From contig CANQNT010000012.1 in assembly GCA_947625255.1 (NCBI GenBank), positions 1-64,000 on the forward strand: a stretch of 64,000 bases of DNA, written 5' to 3'. How positions within the stretch are numbered: position 1 is the first letter of the stretch; each line of letters opens with the position of its first letter. Below are positions 51,895-62,245 of this stretch, piece by piece. Below the pieces are notes generated by a model. That model saw only the letters and a list, made by a program, of their open reading frames with translations, ran no database searches and had not been told where the DNA came from. The translations under genes were made by a program, and so were the position numbers. This stretch comes from an uncultured Acetatifactor sp. Its GTDB lineage: Bacteria; Bacillota; Clostridia; Lachnospirales; Lachnospiraceae.

Positions 51895-52647
51895 ATGAAA
51901 AAACTGATGCAAAACGAATGGCTCAAATTAAGATATAACCGTACGGTGATCATTTTTGCGATGGTCATGGTCGGCACGGGCATCCTCTTTGCAGCCGTAC
52001 CGATGTATGGCTACGACAATCTCGTCATGTGGGACTACGGGATCCCGGGAAGCATAAAGTATTTTGGCTACACAGGCGGTTTTATCGCAATGTTTACGTC
52101 CGCCATTGCCGCGGGAATGTTCACCCAGGAGTTCCATACCCGGACGCTTCACAACGCCTTAAGCTGCGGAGTCAACCGCAGGAAATATATCCTGGTCAAA
52201 TTCCTGGCCTATGTCATAACCTCTTTCCTGATCCAATTCCTCGATATGTTCCTGTCAATGCTCGTCAAAGGGATCCTCTTCGGCTGGATGCCGCCCAAAT
52301 ACATTTACCCAAATCTGGGCGTGACGGCGATCGTTTCCGTTCTGGGCAATTCCGCCGCAATGTTTGCCTGGATGGGTATCTTCGCTTTGATCGCCAATCT
52401 GTTCCGCAATCCCGCAGCGGCCATATTTGCCGGGGTCGCATATTACTTCCTGGAATCCTTTGTGTTAGCCAGAGACATCCACTGCTATGGGGATCCCTTT
52501 TTCGTCATCGCCGAGGCGAACCGCTTTCTGGATGCCAGACGTGTCCTGACGCCGGAATTTGCGCTCCTGACGCTCCCCTGTCTGCTCACGGGAATCGTCT
52601 GCTTTTTCCTGACATACCTTGTTTTTGTGAAAAAGGATATGAATTAA
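51895..52647 (+). CDS. ABC-2 type permease
   Basis: The 250-residue membrane protein has six hydrophobic segments, first at about residues 18-36. It matches ABC-2 family exporters next to BcrA-like ATPases: EWLKLRYNRTVIIFAMVM at the start, FTQEFHTRTLHNALSCGVNR (the EFxxxT coupling-type segment) and GVAYYFLESFVLA. GGGAGGG precedes the ATG. It begins 16 bp after the ATPase gene. It probably forms a heterodimer with the following permease. Confidence 0.88.
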   Translation: MKKLMQNEWLKLRYNRTVIIFAMVMVGTGILFAAVPMYGYDNLVMWDYGIPGSIKYFGYTGGFIAMFTSAIAAGMFTQEFHTRTLHNALSCGVNRRKYILVKFLAYVITSFLIQFLDMFLSMLVKGILFGWMPPKYIYPNLGVTAIVSVLGNSAAMFAWMGIFALIANLFRNPAAAIFAGVAYYFLESFVLARDIHCYGDPFFVIAEANRFLDARRVLTPEFALLTLPCLLTGIVCFFLTYLVFVKKDMN

Positions 52648-52695
52648 ACGATTTGACCGGCGCCCCCTGGCGCGCGGCAAAGGAAAGGTGGAAAA

Positions 52696-53448
52696 ATGAG
52701 AAAAACAGTTTTGACAGAATTGTACAAAAGTCTGCACAACCGGATCGTTTGGGCGGCGCTGGTATTCTGTATCGCGATGGGCGCCTGGCTGTCAAGCGAT
52801 TCCCAATATGCCCGCCAGCTTCGATTCTATCCCTGGGCGAAATACGGCGTTTTTGTCACCCAGAGCGCCCGCTTTATGATGATGATGGCGGTTCTTCTCG
52901 TGGCTTACCTGGCGACCACGGATTTCGCGGCGAAGACGCTTCAGAACATTCTCTCCATCGGAATAAGCCGAAAGCGATATTTCTTCTCCAAGCTTCTTGT
53001 GATGGGAGGACTTACCCTGTTCCTGTACGCGGTCTCCTGGCTCTCTTACGGAATCGCCTACAGCATTCAGCAAAAAGGGATCCCTCTTTCCCTGTCCGCG
53101 GGAGAGCTGGCAATCCTGTTCGGCGTGGCCATCCTGCAGATATGGACCTATTGTTCCGTCATGAATCTGATCGGTATCCTTTGCCGGAATCAGGCCGCCA
53201 CCATGATCACCGGCTTTTCCTGGCTCTGCCTGGAAATCATTCTGGGCGCGCTTCTGGAATCCTTCGGGATCAACTATTTAGATATGAATTTTCTTCCCTT
53301 GATAGTTTTGCAGAAAAGCGGCTTTTACATAATTCAAAAACAGCTGTATGACATATCTTTTTGGTGCAGCGGGATTTACGCCCTTGTTTTTATCATCGTC
53401 ATCAACATGGTCAGTTATCTGTGCTTTACCCGCTCCGATGTCCACTGA
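52696..53448 (+). CDS. ABC-2 type permease
   Basis: The 250-residue membrane protein is homologous in plan to the preceding permease: TELYKSLHNRIVWAALVFCIA at the start and FAAKTLQNILSIGISRKRYF in the same position as its partner's EFHTRT motif. AAAGGTGG precedes the ATG. It ends the operon. The last eight codons and stop lie in a 25-bp tandem repeat array (53429-53548), so its C-terminus may be variable. Confidence 0.87.
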   Translation: MRKTVLTELYKSLHNRIVWAALVFCIAMGAWLSSDSQYARQLRFYPWAKYGVFVTQSARFMMMMAVLLVAYLATTDFAAKTLQNILSIGISRKRYFFSKLLVMGGLTLFLYAVSWLSYGIAYSIQQKGIPLSLSAGELAILFGVAILQIWTYCSVMNLIGILCRNQAATMITGFSWLCLEIILGALLESFGINYLDMNFLPLIVLQKSGFYIIQKQLYDISFWCSGIYALVFIIVINMVSYLCFTRSDVH

Positions 53449-53548
53449 CGACACTTGCTCCGACGTCCGCTGACACCCGCTCCGACGTCCGGCGACGACA
53501 CCCACTTCGGTGTCCGCTGACGACACTTGCTCCAACGTCCGACGATGG
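53429..53548. repeat. 25-bp imperfect tandem repeats
   Basis: Five units of 22-25 bp of the form CCCGCTCCGACGTCCGCTGA with a GACA tail run from 53429 to 53548. They cover the end of the second permease gene and the spacer to the convergent Na/Pi gene. Some units diverge (CCCACTTCGGTG, CTTGCTCCAACG). Confidence 0.85.
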
Positions 53549-53560
53549 TCTGGAGGGAAT

Positions 53561-55198
53561 TCAGGCCTGTCCCTCCTCCTCCGAGGCGTTGGCAAAGGCG
53601 ATATTGGTAGCGTGATCCGCCACTCTCTCCAGACCCGACACGATATCGGAAAACATCATCCCGGCCTCCGCCGTGCATTCCCCTTTCGTCAGGCGCACCA
53701 CGTGCATCTGCTGGAGTTCCTTTTCCTTGGCGTCCACTTTTTCCTCCAGGGCGGCCACGTCCTTCAGATGCTCCTCATTACTGGTCACGAAAATCTCAAC
53801 CGCATACTGGATCAGCTGATTGACCATGTCCAGCATCTCCCCCAACTCCTTCTGCGCCTCCTTGCTAAAGGAAATCCCGTTTTCCTTGCGCAGCACCGCC
53901 GCGTCCGCCACGTTTTCCGCATGGTCGCCGATCCGCTCGATATCATTGGCCACATGGAACAACGCGCCCAGGTTTTTCAAGTCCTCGATCGGCAGGGTGG
54001 TCTGGTTGATCTTTACCAGATAATCCGTAATGGCACGGTTCAGGAAGTTAATGTTCTTCTCTACCTCATATACCTCGTCGATGTCCTCCTGGTCCAGCGT
54101 GATCAGGGCGTTCATGGCGCGGTTGAGGTTCTCACTGGCCAAGGATGCCATACGATCCAGCTCTCTGAGCACCTCCACCACGGCCGTGGCGGGATTAAAG
54201 ACCACCTTTTCCCCTATGTATTTCAGCTGATAGCTTTCCCGATAATTGATCTTCTTATCCTCACCGGGCACACACAGACAGGCCAGCTTCACGATTAGGC
54301 CCGAGAACGGGAACAACACGATTACCTGGAAAACTTTAAACAACGTATGGGCATTTGCCACAAAACGGCCCTTATCCCCGGAAATGGCATCCAACAGATT
54401 GAATACAGGGTCCCAGGCCACGAACAGGACCAGATAGATGAGCACCGTTCCGATCACATTGAACAACAGATGAATCATGGCCGCCCGCTTGGCATCCTTT
54501 TTGCCGGACAGGGAAGTCAGAAGCGCGGTGGTACAAGCGCCGATGTTGCATCCCAAAATAATATAAAGCGTGATCCCCAAATCGATCAAATCCTGATTGG
54601 CCAGCATCAGCACGATACTAACCGTCACGGAAGAGCTCTGGATAATGGAAGTCAGGACACAGCCCACCAGCGTGGCAAGCAGCGGGAACCGCAGGGAAGA
54701 CAGCAGATTCGTCACCTCGGGGATATCCCGCATTCCCTCCATTGCCTCCGACATCGTGCTTAAACCCACGAAAAGGATGCCGAAGCCCACAATGACCTCT
54801 GCACCCTTTTTGATCTTTTCCTGCTTACAGAACATTGCCACCAGCACGCCCGTCAGAAGAAAAACAGGAGCGATTGCCGACAAATTAAACGATGCCAGCT
54901 GGGGAGTGATCGTGGTACCAATGTTCGCGCCGAAAATCACGCCCGCCGCCTGATAAAGATTCATCAGATTCGAGTTTACGAAGCTGACTACCATGGCCGT
55001 ACAAGCCGATGAAGACTGAATGATGCCGGTAAACACAATACCGACGATCAATCCCATGAAGCGATTGGTGGTGAAAATTTCCAAAATGCGTCTCAGCTTC
55101 GCGCCGGCCACCTTTTCAATGGAGTCACTCATCAGATCCATGCCGAACAGAAACAATCCTAATCCGCCGGCCATCTTCAAGACGATACCTATATTCAT
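53561..55198 (-). CDS. Na/Pi cotransporter with PhoU-like domain
   Basis: The 545-residue protein matches the NptA/YjbB Na/Pi cotransporter family. An N-terminal half (about 1-310) has eight or more membrane segments and two related Gln-Ser-Ser motifs (TGIIQSSSACTAMV and TSIIQSSSVTVSIV). The cytoplasmic C-terminal half (about 335-540) is a helical PhoU-like bundle (NLGALFHVANDIERIGDHAENV). It should move phosphate with sodium. GGGATAGG precedes the ATG. A promoter is visible between it and ribF. Confidence 0.92.
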   Translation of the reverse strand: MNIGIVLKMAGGLGLFLFGMDLMSDSIEKVAGAKLRRILEIFTTNRFMGLIVGIVFTGIIQSSSACTAMVVSFVNSNLMNLYQAAGVIFGANIGTTITPQLASFNLSAIAPVFLLTGVLVAMFCKQEKIKKGAEVIVGFGILFVGLSTMSEAMEGMRDIPEVTNLLSSLRFPLLATLVGCVLTSIIQSSSVTVSIVLMLANQDLIDLGITLYIILGCNIGACTTALLTSLSGKKDAKRAAMIHLLFNVIGTVLIYLVLFVAWDPVFNLLDAISGDKGRFVANAHTLFKVFQVIVLFPFSGLIVKLACLCVPGEDKKINYRESYQLKYIGEKVVFNPATAVVEVLRELDRMASLASENLNRAMNALITLDQEDIDEVYEVEKNINFLNRAITDYLVKINQTTLPIEDLKNLGALFHVANDIERIGDHAENVADAAVLRKENGISFSKEAQKELGEMLDMVNQLIQYAVEIFVTSNEEHLKDVAALEEKVDAKEKELQQMHVVRLTKGECTAEAGMMFSDIVSGLERVADHATNIAFANASEEEGQA

Positions 55199-55253
55199 AT
55201 TGCCTATCCCTTCGTTTTTCTTATGTTTCCCTGACACTCGCGCACAATTTTTA

Positions 55254-55282
55254 TTTTATAGGAAAATGAAGAAAGATACAAC
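55254..55282 (-). promoter_or_regulatory. Promoter of the Na/Pi gene
   Basis: On the minus strand TTGTAT (55277-55282) and TAAAAT (55254-55259) are separated by 17 bp, just after the ribF stop, suggesting separate expression from the translation operon. Confidence 0.6.
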
Positions 55283-55305
55283 CATTTTTTAAAAATTTGT
55301 AAATT

Positions 55306-56226
55306 TTATAAAGACCTCTCCGTCCATCCCTGCCCCACATCCTCCTGCAATTGGGCTTTCAGTTCTTCCACGCTTGCGAAACGCCTTTCCGGCCGCCGGA
55401 ACTCCTGAAGCGCCACTTCGATGAATTCCCCGTAAAGTTCGCCGGAAAAATCATAGAGATAGGACTCCAGACCCATGATATGCTCACTGGTCACGGTAGG
55501 CTTGTATCCCACATTGCTGATGGCATGATACGTTTCCGTCCCACAGCGCACCGTGGACTGATAAACACCGCAAGGCGGAAGAAGTTTCTGAGGCGGCGGC
55601 AGGAGATTAACCGTGGGCATCCCAAGGGTTCGGCCCAGCCTTCTGCCATGCACCACGCACCCCATGACGGTATAAGGCATCCCGAGAAGCCTGCCCGCCA
55701 AAAGCATATTCCCCGCCTCCACTTGTCTGCGCACATAGGTGGAACTGACCACTTGTCCATCTAGACTTACTTTTTCAATGATGCTTGTCCCATATCCGCA
55801 AACACGCTCCATCTTCTCAAGAAGCTTTGCATTTCCACGTCCGCCGGCACCGAAGCTCACGTCCTCCCCGGCCGCAACGTACCTGGTCTTCAGACGCTTC
55901 GCCAAAATCCCGCGCACGAAATCTTCCGGAGATGTGGCCGCGGTTACCGGATTCAGGGGAAACTCAATCAAAACATCCACGCCCATCCGCTCAAACAAAA
56001 GGCGCTTTTCCTCCCGGGTGGTCAATTCCTTTCCGTCACCGCCGCCAAACAAAGCCGTTGGGGGCGGGTCAAAGGTAAAGACGCAGGAAAGAAGACCTTC
56101 TTCTTTCTTTTGCAAGATTTCCTGCAGCAAGCGCCTATGACCGATATGGATTCCGTCAAACTTGCCCAGAGCGACGGCCGTTTCTTTTTCCAAATAAAAA
56201 TCCGTCGTATTCGCTATGATCTCCAC
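55306..56226 (-). CDS. ribF: Bifunctional riboflavin kinase/FAD synthetase
   Basis: The 306-residue enzyme makes FMN and FAD. The N-terminal adenylyltransferase domain has ALGKFDGIHIGHRRLL and SSTYVRRQVEAGN. The C-terminal kinase domain has MPTVNLLPPPQKLLPPCGVY, SNVGYKPTV, ESYLYDFSGELYG and a final helix. It is the last gene of the rimP-to-ribF operon, 23 bp after truB, a common order in Firmicutes. Confidence 0.96.
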   Translation of the reverse strand: MEIIANTTDFYLEKETAVALGKFDGIHIGHRRLLQEILQKKEEGLLSCVFTFDPPPTALFGGGDGKELTTREEKRLLFERMGVDVLIEFPLNPVTAATSPEDFVRGILAKRLKTRYVAAGEDVSFGAGGRGNAKLLEKMERVCGYGTSIIEKVSLDGQVVSSTYVRRQVEAGNMLLAGRLLGMPYTVMGCVVHGRRLGRTLGMPTVNLLPPPQKLLPPCGVYQSTVRCGTETYHAISNVGYKPTVTSEHIMGLESYLYDFSGELYGEFIEVALQEFRRPERRFASVEELKAQLQEDVGQGWTERSL

Positions 56227-56249
56227 ACTTTACCTCTCTTCCGGGAAGC

Positions 56250-57146
56250 CTACAAAAACATCTTCACCGGCCTGTACTGTCCGCGCTGCTTTTCAAACGC
56301 ATAGATCCCATAAAACCTTCCCGCCGTGTCATACATCCGCACCCATTCCCCCGGTTCCCGGGAAAGCTTCTCCCTGGTTTGGGACGGATACAAGGAATTT
56401 CCGTTTTCCGCCAGCTTCACATATTCCTCCGTCACATGAAGCGCGGCAGTCCCCGGAAAACAGTCCTCCACCGGACGCAGGCTCTTTTCCAAAATTCCTT
56501 TCTCCCGCCTGTCCTGAATCTCGTCCAGGGTCAATGCGTCCTCCAGCCGAAAGTCCCCCGCTCGCGTACGGGTCAGGGAAACCATTATACCGCCGCAGCC
56601 CAGCTTTTGTCCGATATCCTCACAGAGAGTGCGGATATAAGTCCCCTTGGAACATACCACCCGTATTTCCACGTCCGGCAATTCCATCCGTAAAATTTCA
56701 ATCTCATAAACGGTAACCGGACGGGGAATCCGCTCCACCTCCCTGCCGGCCCGTGCCAGCTCATAAAGCCTCTTTCCATTGATCTTAAGGGCGGAATACA
56801 TGGGCGGAACCTGCAGGTATCCTCCCTGAAACCCTAAAATGGCTTCCCGGACTTCTTTTTCGGACACGGTCACTTCTTTTTGCTCCAGAATCCTGCCCGT
56901 GGCATCCTGAGTATCCGTGCGAAGTCCCAGACGAAGAAGGGCCACGTATTCTTTCTCCCTGTCAGTCAGCATATCGCATAACTTTGTGGCGTTGCCCAGG
57001 GCAACCGGGAGCACTCCCACCGCCGCCGGATCCAGCGTTCCGGTATGTCCTATTTTTTTCTGACCGCAGATCCCCCGCAGCCTGGCTACCACATCATGGG
57101 AGGTAAATCCCGCTTCCTTATAGACGTTCATGATGCCTTGATACAT
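56250..57146 (-). CDS. truB: tRNA pseudouridine-55 synthase
   Basis: The 298-residue enzyme makes pseudouridine 55 in the tRNA T-loop. It has the N-terminal motif GIMNVYKEAGFTSHDVV, the catalytic Asp loop GHTGTLDPAAVGVLPV, YVALLRLG and the C-terminal PUA-like part. AGGGGGCG precedes the ATG. It lies 10 bp after nrnA and 23 bp before ribF. Confidence 0.96.
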   Translation of the reverse strand: MYQGIMNVYKEAGFTSHDVVARLRGICGQKKIGHTGTLDPAAVGVLPVALGNATKLCDMLTDREKEYVALLRLGLRTDTQDATGRILEQKEVTVSEKEVREAILGFQGGYLQVPPMYSALKINGKRLYELARAGREVERIPRPVTVYEIEILRMELPDVEIRVVCSKGTYIRTLCEDIGQKLGCGGIMVSLTRTRAGDFRLEDALTLDEIQDRREKGILEKSLRPVEDCFPGTAALHVTEEYVKLAENGNSLYPSQTREKLSREPGEWVRMYDTAGRFYGIYAFEKQRGQYRPVKMFL

Positions 57147-57156
57147 CTGGCGCCCC

Positions 57157-58107
57157 CTATTCTACATCCAATTGCTTCGCGATCTGGTCTGACAAATTAT
57201 TGACGCAGTCATGGAACGTACCGTGAAGTGTACAGCCCGCTGCCCGCACATGACCTCCTCCTCCAAAGAACGCCGCCACTCTGGACACATCCACCAGCTC
57301 ATCCGATCGCAGGCTGATCTTATATTCCATCAGATCCGTCTGGTACATGAAAATGGCGCAATGAATTCCCTTAATAATCTGAAGCTGATTCACAATGCCG
57401 TTTAAATCATTGGTCGTCACACCGTAAAAATCCATGGTTTTCCGATCCAGGCAGCTTACGATACATTTCCCATCCATAAAACGAATACTCTGAATCAGGG
57501 CACGCCCCAGGATCTGCGACTGCAAATACGTCTTCTGATAAAAGGTCTCCACGATCATGCGCGGAAAATCAAAGCCAAACCGCAAAAGCTTCGCCGCCTT
57601 TTCCAGCGTTTCCGGGGTGGTATTGGAATATTGGAACACACCGGTGTCATGGATCATGCCCACGTAAATCGTTTTGGCCAGGTCCACGTCCAGCGCTTCT
57701 TCCCCTACAAGATCAAAAATCAGCTCACTGGCCGAACCAACCTCCGGCCGGACATAATTGACATCCCCGCAGCCGTGATTACTGACATGATGATCGATAT
57801 TCACCCGTTTTCCGGCTCCCCGAAAATACTTTTCAGCCCCGCCCAGGCGGTCCGCTCCACAGTCCACGCAGAAAAACACGTCAAATACCGTATCCTCCGC
57901 AAAGGTACTGTCGATGCTTTCAAAGTCCTTTAGCTCCCGGAAAATCTCGTCGGGCTTTTCCAAAAACACCCTGATATATGTATCCGGCATGGATTTACAA
58001 AGATACTGGTATAAGGCCAGGCAGGATCCCACACAGTCACCGTCCGGCCGGACATGGCCGCCGATTCCAATGGTCTTCGCCCCCTTGCACTCTTGTAAAA
58101 GATTCAC
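57157..58107 (-). CDS. nrnA: DHH/DHHA1 phosphoesterase, NrnA type
   Basis: The 316-residue enzyme degrades short oligoribonucleotides, and often 3'-phosphoadenosine 5'-phosphate. The DHH motifs are visible: GGHVRPDGDCVGS, FCVDCGADR, the NIDHHVSNHGCGD signature and MIHDTG. The C-terminal DHHA1 glycine motif is GGGGHVRAAG. The start is GTG after AAAGGAGAG. It sits between rbfA and truB, the classic place in Firmicutes. A hairpin (58137-58164) lies in the rbfA-nrnA gap. Confidence 0.95.
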   Translation of the reverse strand: MNLLQECKGAKTIGIGGHVRPDGDCVGSCLALYQYLCKSMPDTYIRVFLEKPDEIFRELKDFESIDSTFAEDTVFDVFFCVDCGADRLGGAEKYFRGAGKRVNIDHHVSNHGCGDVNYVRPEVGSASELIFDLVGEEALDVDLAKTIYVGMIHDTGVFQYSNTTPETLEKAAKLLRFGFDFPRMIVETFYQKTYLQSQILGRALIQSIRFMDGKCIVSCLDRKTMDFYGVTTNDLNGIVNQLQIIKGIHCAIFMYQTDLMEYKISLRSDELVDVSRVAAFFGGGGHVRAAGCTLHGTFHDCVNNLSDQIAKQLDVE

Positions 58108-58136
58108 GTCGTCTCTCTCCTTTCAGCCACAGTAAG

Positions 58137-58164
58137 CATAAGCCTCGTAAAAACGAGGCTTATG
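58137..58164 (-). other. Strong hairpin between rbfA and nrnA
   Basis: CATAAGCCTCG (58137-58147) pairs perfectly with CGAGGCTTATG (58154-58164). No T-run follows on the minus strand, so it is more likely an mRNA-stability or processing element than a terminator. Confidence 0.55.
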
Positions 58165-58183
58165 ATCATCCACTCTTTTCTTG

Positions 58184-58666
58184 TCATTCGTCCGCTTCGG
58201 CATCTTGCGACTCCGCGGCTTTCTCCCGGTCCGTTTCATCCTCCACAGATGCCGCTCCGTCAAAACCTGACGCTTCGGCCTCTTCCCTGGCCCTGACGCT
58301 GCGGCTTTCATCATCGGCCGCGATTACTTCGTCGATCTTGTGGGACATATTCACTCCATATTCAATGGACTGGTCCATCACAAAGGTGATATCAGGGGTA
58401 TTGCGCAGGTTGACCGTCCTGGCCAGACGGTTTTTGAGGAAGCCCATGGCATTTTTCAACCCCTGCAGAGTATTCTCCCTTTCCTGATCGCCGCCCAGAA
58501 CGCTGATCCAGGCCTTGCAGCTTTTCAGGTCAGGCGCCACTTCCACGGCCACCACGCTGGTAAAGGGACTGATCCGCGGATCCTTGATCTCCCCGCGGAT
58601 GACCTCCGCCAAAACCCTCTGCACCTCTCCATTGATACGAGTGTTTTTTACACTGTTTTTTCTCAT
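58184..58666 (-). CDS. rbfA: Ribosome-binding factor A with acidic tail
   Basis: The 160-residue 30S maturation factor has a KH-like core (about 1-115; RINGEVQRVLAEVIRGEIKD, DPRISPFTSVVAVEVAPDL, then NLRNTPDITFVMDQSIEYG). A 45-residue acidic, Ala-rich C-terminal tail follows. The tail is longer than in most RbfA and looks disordered. AAAGGAAAAG precedes the ATG. infB lies 55 bp upstream. Confidence 0.93.
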   Translation of the reverse strand: MRKNSVKNTRINGEVQRVLAEVIRGEIKDPRISPFTSVVAVEVAPDLKSCKAWISVLGGDQERENTLQGLKNAMGFLKNRLARTVNLRNTPDITFVMDQSIEYGVNMSHKIDEVIAADDESRSVRAREEAEASGFDGAASVEDETDREKAAESQDAEADE

Positions 58667-58721
58667 TTCTTTTCCTTTCCAAAACGGACGCGCAAACTGT
58701 AACCCCAAATGCGGCAAAGCT

Positions 58722-61700
58722 TTACCTGGGCACTTCCACCATAATGTAAGCTTCCACGATATCCATCTCCTGCATCTGGTCAAAGCCCTTGAAAACAAGG
58801 CCGCATTCGAATCCTGCGCGGACTTCCTTGACATCGTCCTTGAATCTCTTCAGGGAAGCCAACTCGCCCTCATAGATCTGCTTGCCCTCACGGCTGATGC
58901 GGATCTTGCAGTTACGCTGGAACACTCCGTCCGTCACATAGGCTCCCGCGATGTTTCCGATAGCGGAAGCACGGAAGATCTGACGCACTTCGGCATGACC
59001 GATGACCTTTTCCTCGAAAATCGGATCCAACATTCCCTTCATGGCAGCCTCAATATCCTCGATTGCCTGATAGATCACGCGATACAGACGGATATCCACG
59101 CCCTCGCGCTCCGCAGTGGCCTTGGCGGTCATATCCGGACGGACATTGAAGCCGATAATAATGGCATTGGAAGCTCCGGCCAGCATAACGTCGGATTCGT
59201 TGATAGCACCTACTCCGCCATGAATACATTTCACCACCACTTCCTGGTTGGACAGCTTCGACAAAGACTGCTTCACGGCTTCCACGCTTCCCTGCACGTC
59301 CGCCTTTACGATCAGGTTCAGTTCTTTCAAATTGCCTTCCTGAATCTGGGAGAACAAATCGTCCAAAGACATCCTGGACTTGGTCTCCTCTATCATTTTT
59401 TCCCTATTTTGTGCGAAATATGTCTCTGCATAAGATTTCGCGGTCTTATCATTTTCATGAGCCAGGAAAACTTCACCCGCGCTTGGCACGTCATTCAGGC
59501 CCAAAATCTCCACAGGAGTGGAAGGAGTCGCCTCTTTCACCCGCTTGCCCTTATCGTCGATCATAGCGCGCACCTTACCGTAGCTCGCGCCGGCGGAAAT
59601 AAAGTCGCCCACATGCAGGGTTCCTTTCTGCACCAGAACGGTAGCCACGGGACCGCGTCCCTTATCCAGCTCCGCCTCAATGACCAGTCCTCTGCCCCGT
59701 CTCCTGGGATTGGCTTTTAGTTCCATGATATCCGCCGTCAGAAGAATCATCTCCAGCATCTGCTCGATGCCCTCGCCCGTCTTGGCGGAAACCGGCGCGA
59801 AGACTGTGCTGCCGCCCCAGTCCTCGGCAACCAGCCCATATTCGGTCAATTCCTGTTTCACGCGCTCCACGTTGGCGGAAGGCTTATCAATCTTATTCAC
59901 GGCCACGATGATCTCTACACCGGCAGCCTTGGCATGGTTAATGGCTTCAATCGTCTGCGGCATCACGCCGTCATCCGCCGCCACTACCAGAATCGCGATA
60001 TCCGTGGCGTTGGCGCCGCGCATACGCATGGCCGTAAAGGCCTCATGACCGGGCGTATCCAGGAACGTGATCTTACGGTCGTTGATATTCACCGTATAAG
60101 CACCGATATGCTGGGTAATACCGCCCGCTTCTTTATCTGTCACATTCGTCTTACGGATGGCATCCAAAAGGGAAGTCTTACCATGGTCAACATGGCCCAT
60201 GACACAAACCACGGGAGGTCTCTCGACCATATCGGCTTCGTTTTCCTCGTCCTCCTTTAACAGCTCCTCGATCACGTCCACCTTGACTTCCTTTTCGCAG
60301 AGAATGTCGTGCTCCATGGCAATGGTTTCCGCGTCCTCAAAGGAAATCTCCTGATTCACGGTCACGATCTTGCCTTCCAGAAAGAGCTTTTTAATGATCA
60401 CCGCGGGCTGAATCTTCATCTTGTCGGACAGATCCTTGATGGTAATGCTCTCGGGCAGAGTGATGACCTTGATCACCTCCTCCACCACTTCTTCCTTTTT
60501 CTCCGGTTTGATGAAGCGTCCGGGCTTCTTCAGATTCTCTTCCTCTTCATAAATCAATTCTCTCCTGGAACGCTTATCCTTTTCCTGGCTGATGCGCCGC
60601 TTATCCTGCTCGCGCTTCTTTTCCATATCCTTGGACGGAGCTTCCGACGCAAATCCGCCGCCTGCGCCTTGACCTTTGAATCGATTTCCCGTCCCCGCAT
60701 TTCCTCTGTTATCGCGGCCAAAATTGCCAGTACCACGGCCAGCACCCTGACTGCCGACGCTGCCGCGACGATCACCCTGGCCGCCTTCCATGCCCGGTCT
60801 GCCAGGTCTTGAAGTTCCCTCCGATCTGTTAAACGAAGTTCTGCCACCGTTTGCTCCTCCTCTGTTTTGGAACGCACCTCCGGCACGGCCGCCCTGACGA
60901 TCGCCTCCCTGGGCGCGGTCGCCCTGGGAACGCCCTTCAAAAGCGCGATTATCTCTATCCTTTCCGTCTAAGCCGCGGTTTTCCCTTCTGTCAAAGCCAC
61001 GATTCTCTCTTCCGTCCTGATATCCCTGAGAACGGCCCTCGCGGACACGATTCTCCTGACCACGGCTTTCACGGGCTCTTCCGTCACGGTCCCTTGAATC
61101 CTGAGGCCGGCCCTCACGGCCGCGGTTCTCCGGGCCTCTGCCGCCACGATCTCTTCCATCTTCGGGCCGCGTGTTGGAATAGGTTTTCTCAGCGCTCTTA
61201 TTCTCATCGGCCTGCGCCTTGTCCGGGGTCTCTTTCCGCGCGGCCGTCTCATCCTCCCGCACCGGAACAGTCGCCGTAACCGCGTCCGCCGCGGGAATCA
61301 CATCAACCTGAGACGCTGTCACGACTTCCTGCCGCTTCTTCTCTACCGTTTCCGCTATTATTTCCTGGGGAATCTCCTGAGGCTTCAGTCCTACTGCCGC
61401 CGGTTTCTCAACGGGCTTTTCCACAGGTTTCTCAACCGGACGAGGCTTCGCCGCCTGAGGCTTGGGAGCCACCATCTGTACGCTGGGAGTGGGGGATGGA
61501 GGTGTCAAAGGCTTGATAGGACGAATCGGAGCCGCAGACCTGGTGCGCTGTTGTCCGTCTCGGCCGCTTTCTCTTTCCTGACGCTGGCCGTTTTGTCCGC
61601 CGCGGCCACTCTGGCCGCCGCTATAGCCGCTCTGGGTACTATAATTTCCCTTACCCGCCGGACGGTTTCCCGGCTGACCGGCCACAGGCCTGGAACCAGC

Positions 61701-61910
61701 CATTTTGGAGTTCTGCTGATTGCTGATGATAATAATTTTTTTCTTCTTTTTGGGCGCTTCCTTCTCCGCACCTGCCTGGGCAGGAGCAGCCGCCTTATTG
61801 CTGCCCGCTTCTTTCCGTACTGTTTCTGCCACGTTTCCCTCCAGAGGGCCCTTTCCCGAGCCCTGTTTATCCAATTCTTTCGCCAGATCCTGCTCTTTCA
61901 CATTCGCCAT
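58722..61910 (-). CDS. infB: Translation initiation factor IF-2 with long RG-rich N-terminus
   Basis: The 1062-residue GTPase brings fMet-tRNA to the 30S subunit. The C-terminal two-thirds is standard: IF2_N ([20 protein letters not shown]), G1 [12 protein letters not shown] (near residue 570), G3 [17 protein letters not shown]4 [11 protein letters not shown], and domains II-IV. About residues 90-425 are a low-complexity Arg/Gly/Asp/Gln-rich stretch with many RG and RGG-like pairs. GGGAGGTAACAGGC precedes the ATG. It starts 5 bp after ylxQ ends. Confidence 0.96.
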   Translation of the reverse strand: MANVKEQDLAKELDKQGSGKGPLEGNVAETVRKEAGSNKAAAPAQAGAEKEAPKKKKKIIIISNQQNSKMAGSRPVAGQPGNRPAGKGNYSTQSGYSGGQSGRGGQNGQRQERESGRDGQQRTRSAAPIRPIKPLTPPSPTPSVQMVAPKPQAAKPRPVEKPVEKPVEKPAAVGLKPQEIPQEIIAETVEKKRQEVVTASQVDVIPAADAVTATVPVREDETAARKETPDKAQADENKSAEKTYSNTRPEDGRDRGGRGPENRGREGRPQDSRDRDGRARESRGQENRVREGRSQGYQDGRENRGFDRRENRGLDGKDRDNRAFEGRSQGDRAQGGDRQGGRAGGAFQNRGGANGGRTSFNRSEGTSRPGRPGMEGGQGDRRGSVGSQGAGRGTGNFGRDNRGNAGTGNRFKGQGAGGGFASEAPSKDMEKKREQDKRRISQEKDKRSRRELIYEEEENLKKPGRFIKPEKKEEVVEEVIKVITLPESITIKDLSDKMKIQPAVIIKKLFLEGKIVTVNQEISFEDAETIAMEHDILCEKEVKVDVIEELLKEDEENEADMVERPPVVCVMGHVDHGKTSLLDAIRKTNVTDKEAGGITQHIGAYTVNINDRKITFLDTPGHEAFTAMRMRGANATDIAILVVAADDGVMPQTIEAINHAKAAGVEIIVAVNKIDKPSANVERVKQELTEYGLVAEDWGGSTVFAPVSAKTGEGIEQMLEMILLTADIMELKANPRRRGRGLVIEAELDKGRGPVATVLVQKGTLHVGDFISAGASYGKVRAMIDDKGKRVKEATPSTPVEILGLNDVPSAGEVFLAHENDKTAKSYAETYFAQNREKMIEETKSRMSLDDLFSQIQEGNLKELNLIVKADVQGSVEAVKQSLSKLSNQEVVVKCIHGGVGAINESDVMLAGASNAIIIGFNVRPDMTAKATAEREGVDIRLYRVIYQAIEDIEAAMKGMLDPIFEEKVIGHAEVRQIFRASAIGNIAGAYVTDGVFQRNCKIRISREGKQIYEGELASLKRFKDDVKEVRAGFECGLVFKGFDQMQEMDIVEAYIMVEVPR

Positions 61911-61915
61911 GCCTG

Positions 61916-62245
61916 TTACCTCCCATCCACCGATTTCTCCGATGCCTCCAGATACTTGATGATATTTTTCGCCAATCCCGGTTCGATGACACCCACCGAA
62001 GAGCGTAATTCCTTGCCGATCACATTGCCCAGGCTCTCCTTGGTGCCGTAAATGTAACACGGGACCCGATAAAAACCGCATTTATCGGCAAATAACTTCT
62101 TGGTATTCATCGAGGCGTCCTCCGCCACGATGACCAGCATGGCCGTACCGTCCCTTACGGCATTCACTGTCTGTTGTTCCCCGCTGACTACGTTGCGCCC
62201 TCTGGCCGCAAGCCCCAGCATTAACAAAATTTTATTCTGATTCAA
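61916..62245 (-). CDS. ylxQ: YlxQ, L7Ae-family RNA-binding protein
   Basis: The 109-residue protein matches the ribosomal protein L7Ae/L30e/YlxQ family, which binds kink-turn RNA. It has [19 protein letters not shown] and [16 protein letters not shown]. The start is a TTG preceded by AAGGAG at 10 bp, inside the 3' end of ylxR, giving a 14-bp overlap and translational coupling. Precise role is not established; it always travels with nusA-infB. Confidence 0.88.
   Translation of the reverse strand: MNQNKILLMLGLAARGRNVVSGEQQTVNAVRDGTAMLVIVAEDASMNTKKLFADKCGFYRVPCYIYGTKESLGNVIGKELRSSVGVIEPGLAKNIIKYLEASEKSVDGR

Noticed and set aside
53429..53548. Possible CRISPR array in the 25-bp repeats
   Set aside because: Units are adjacent without spacers and vary in sequence.
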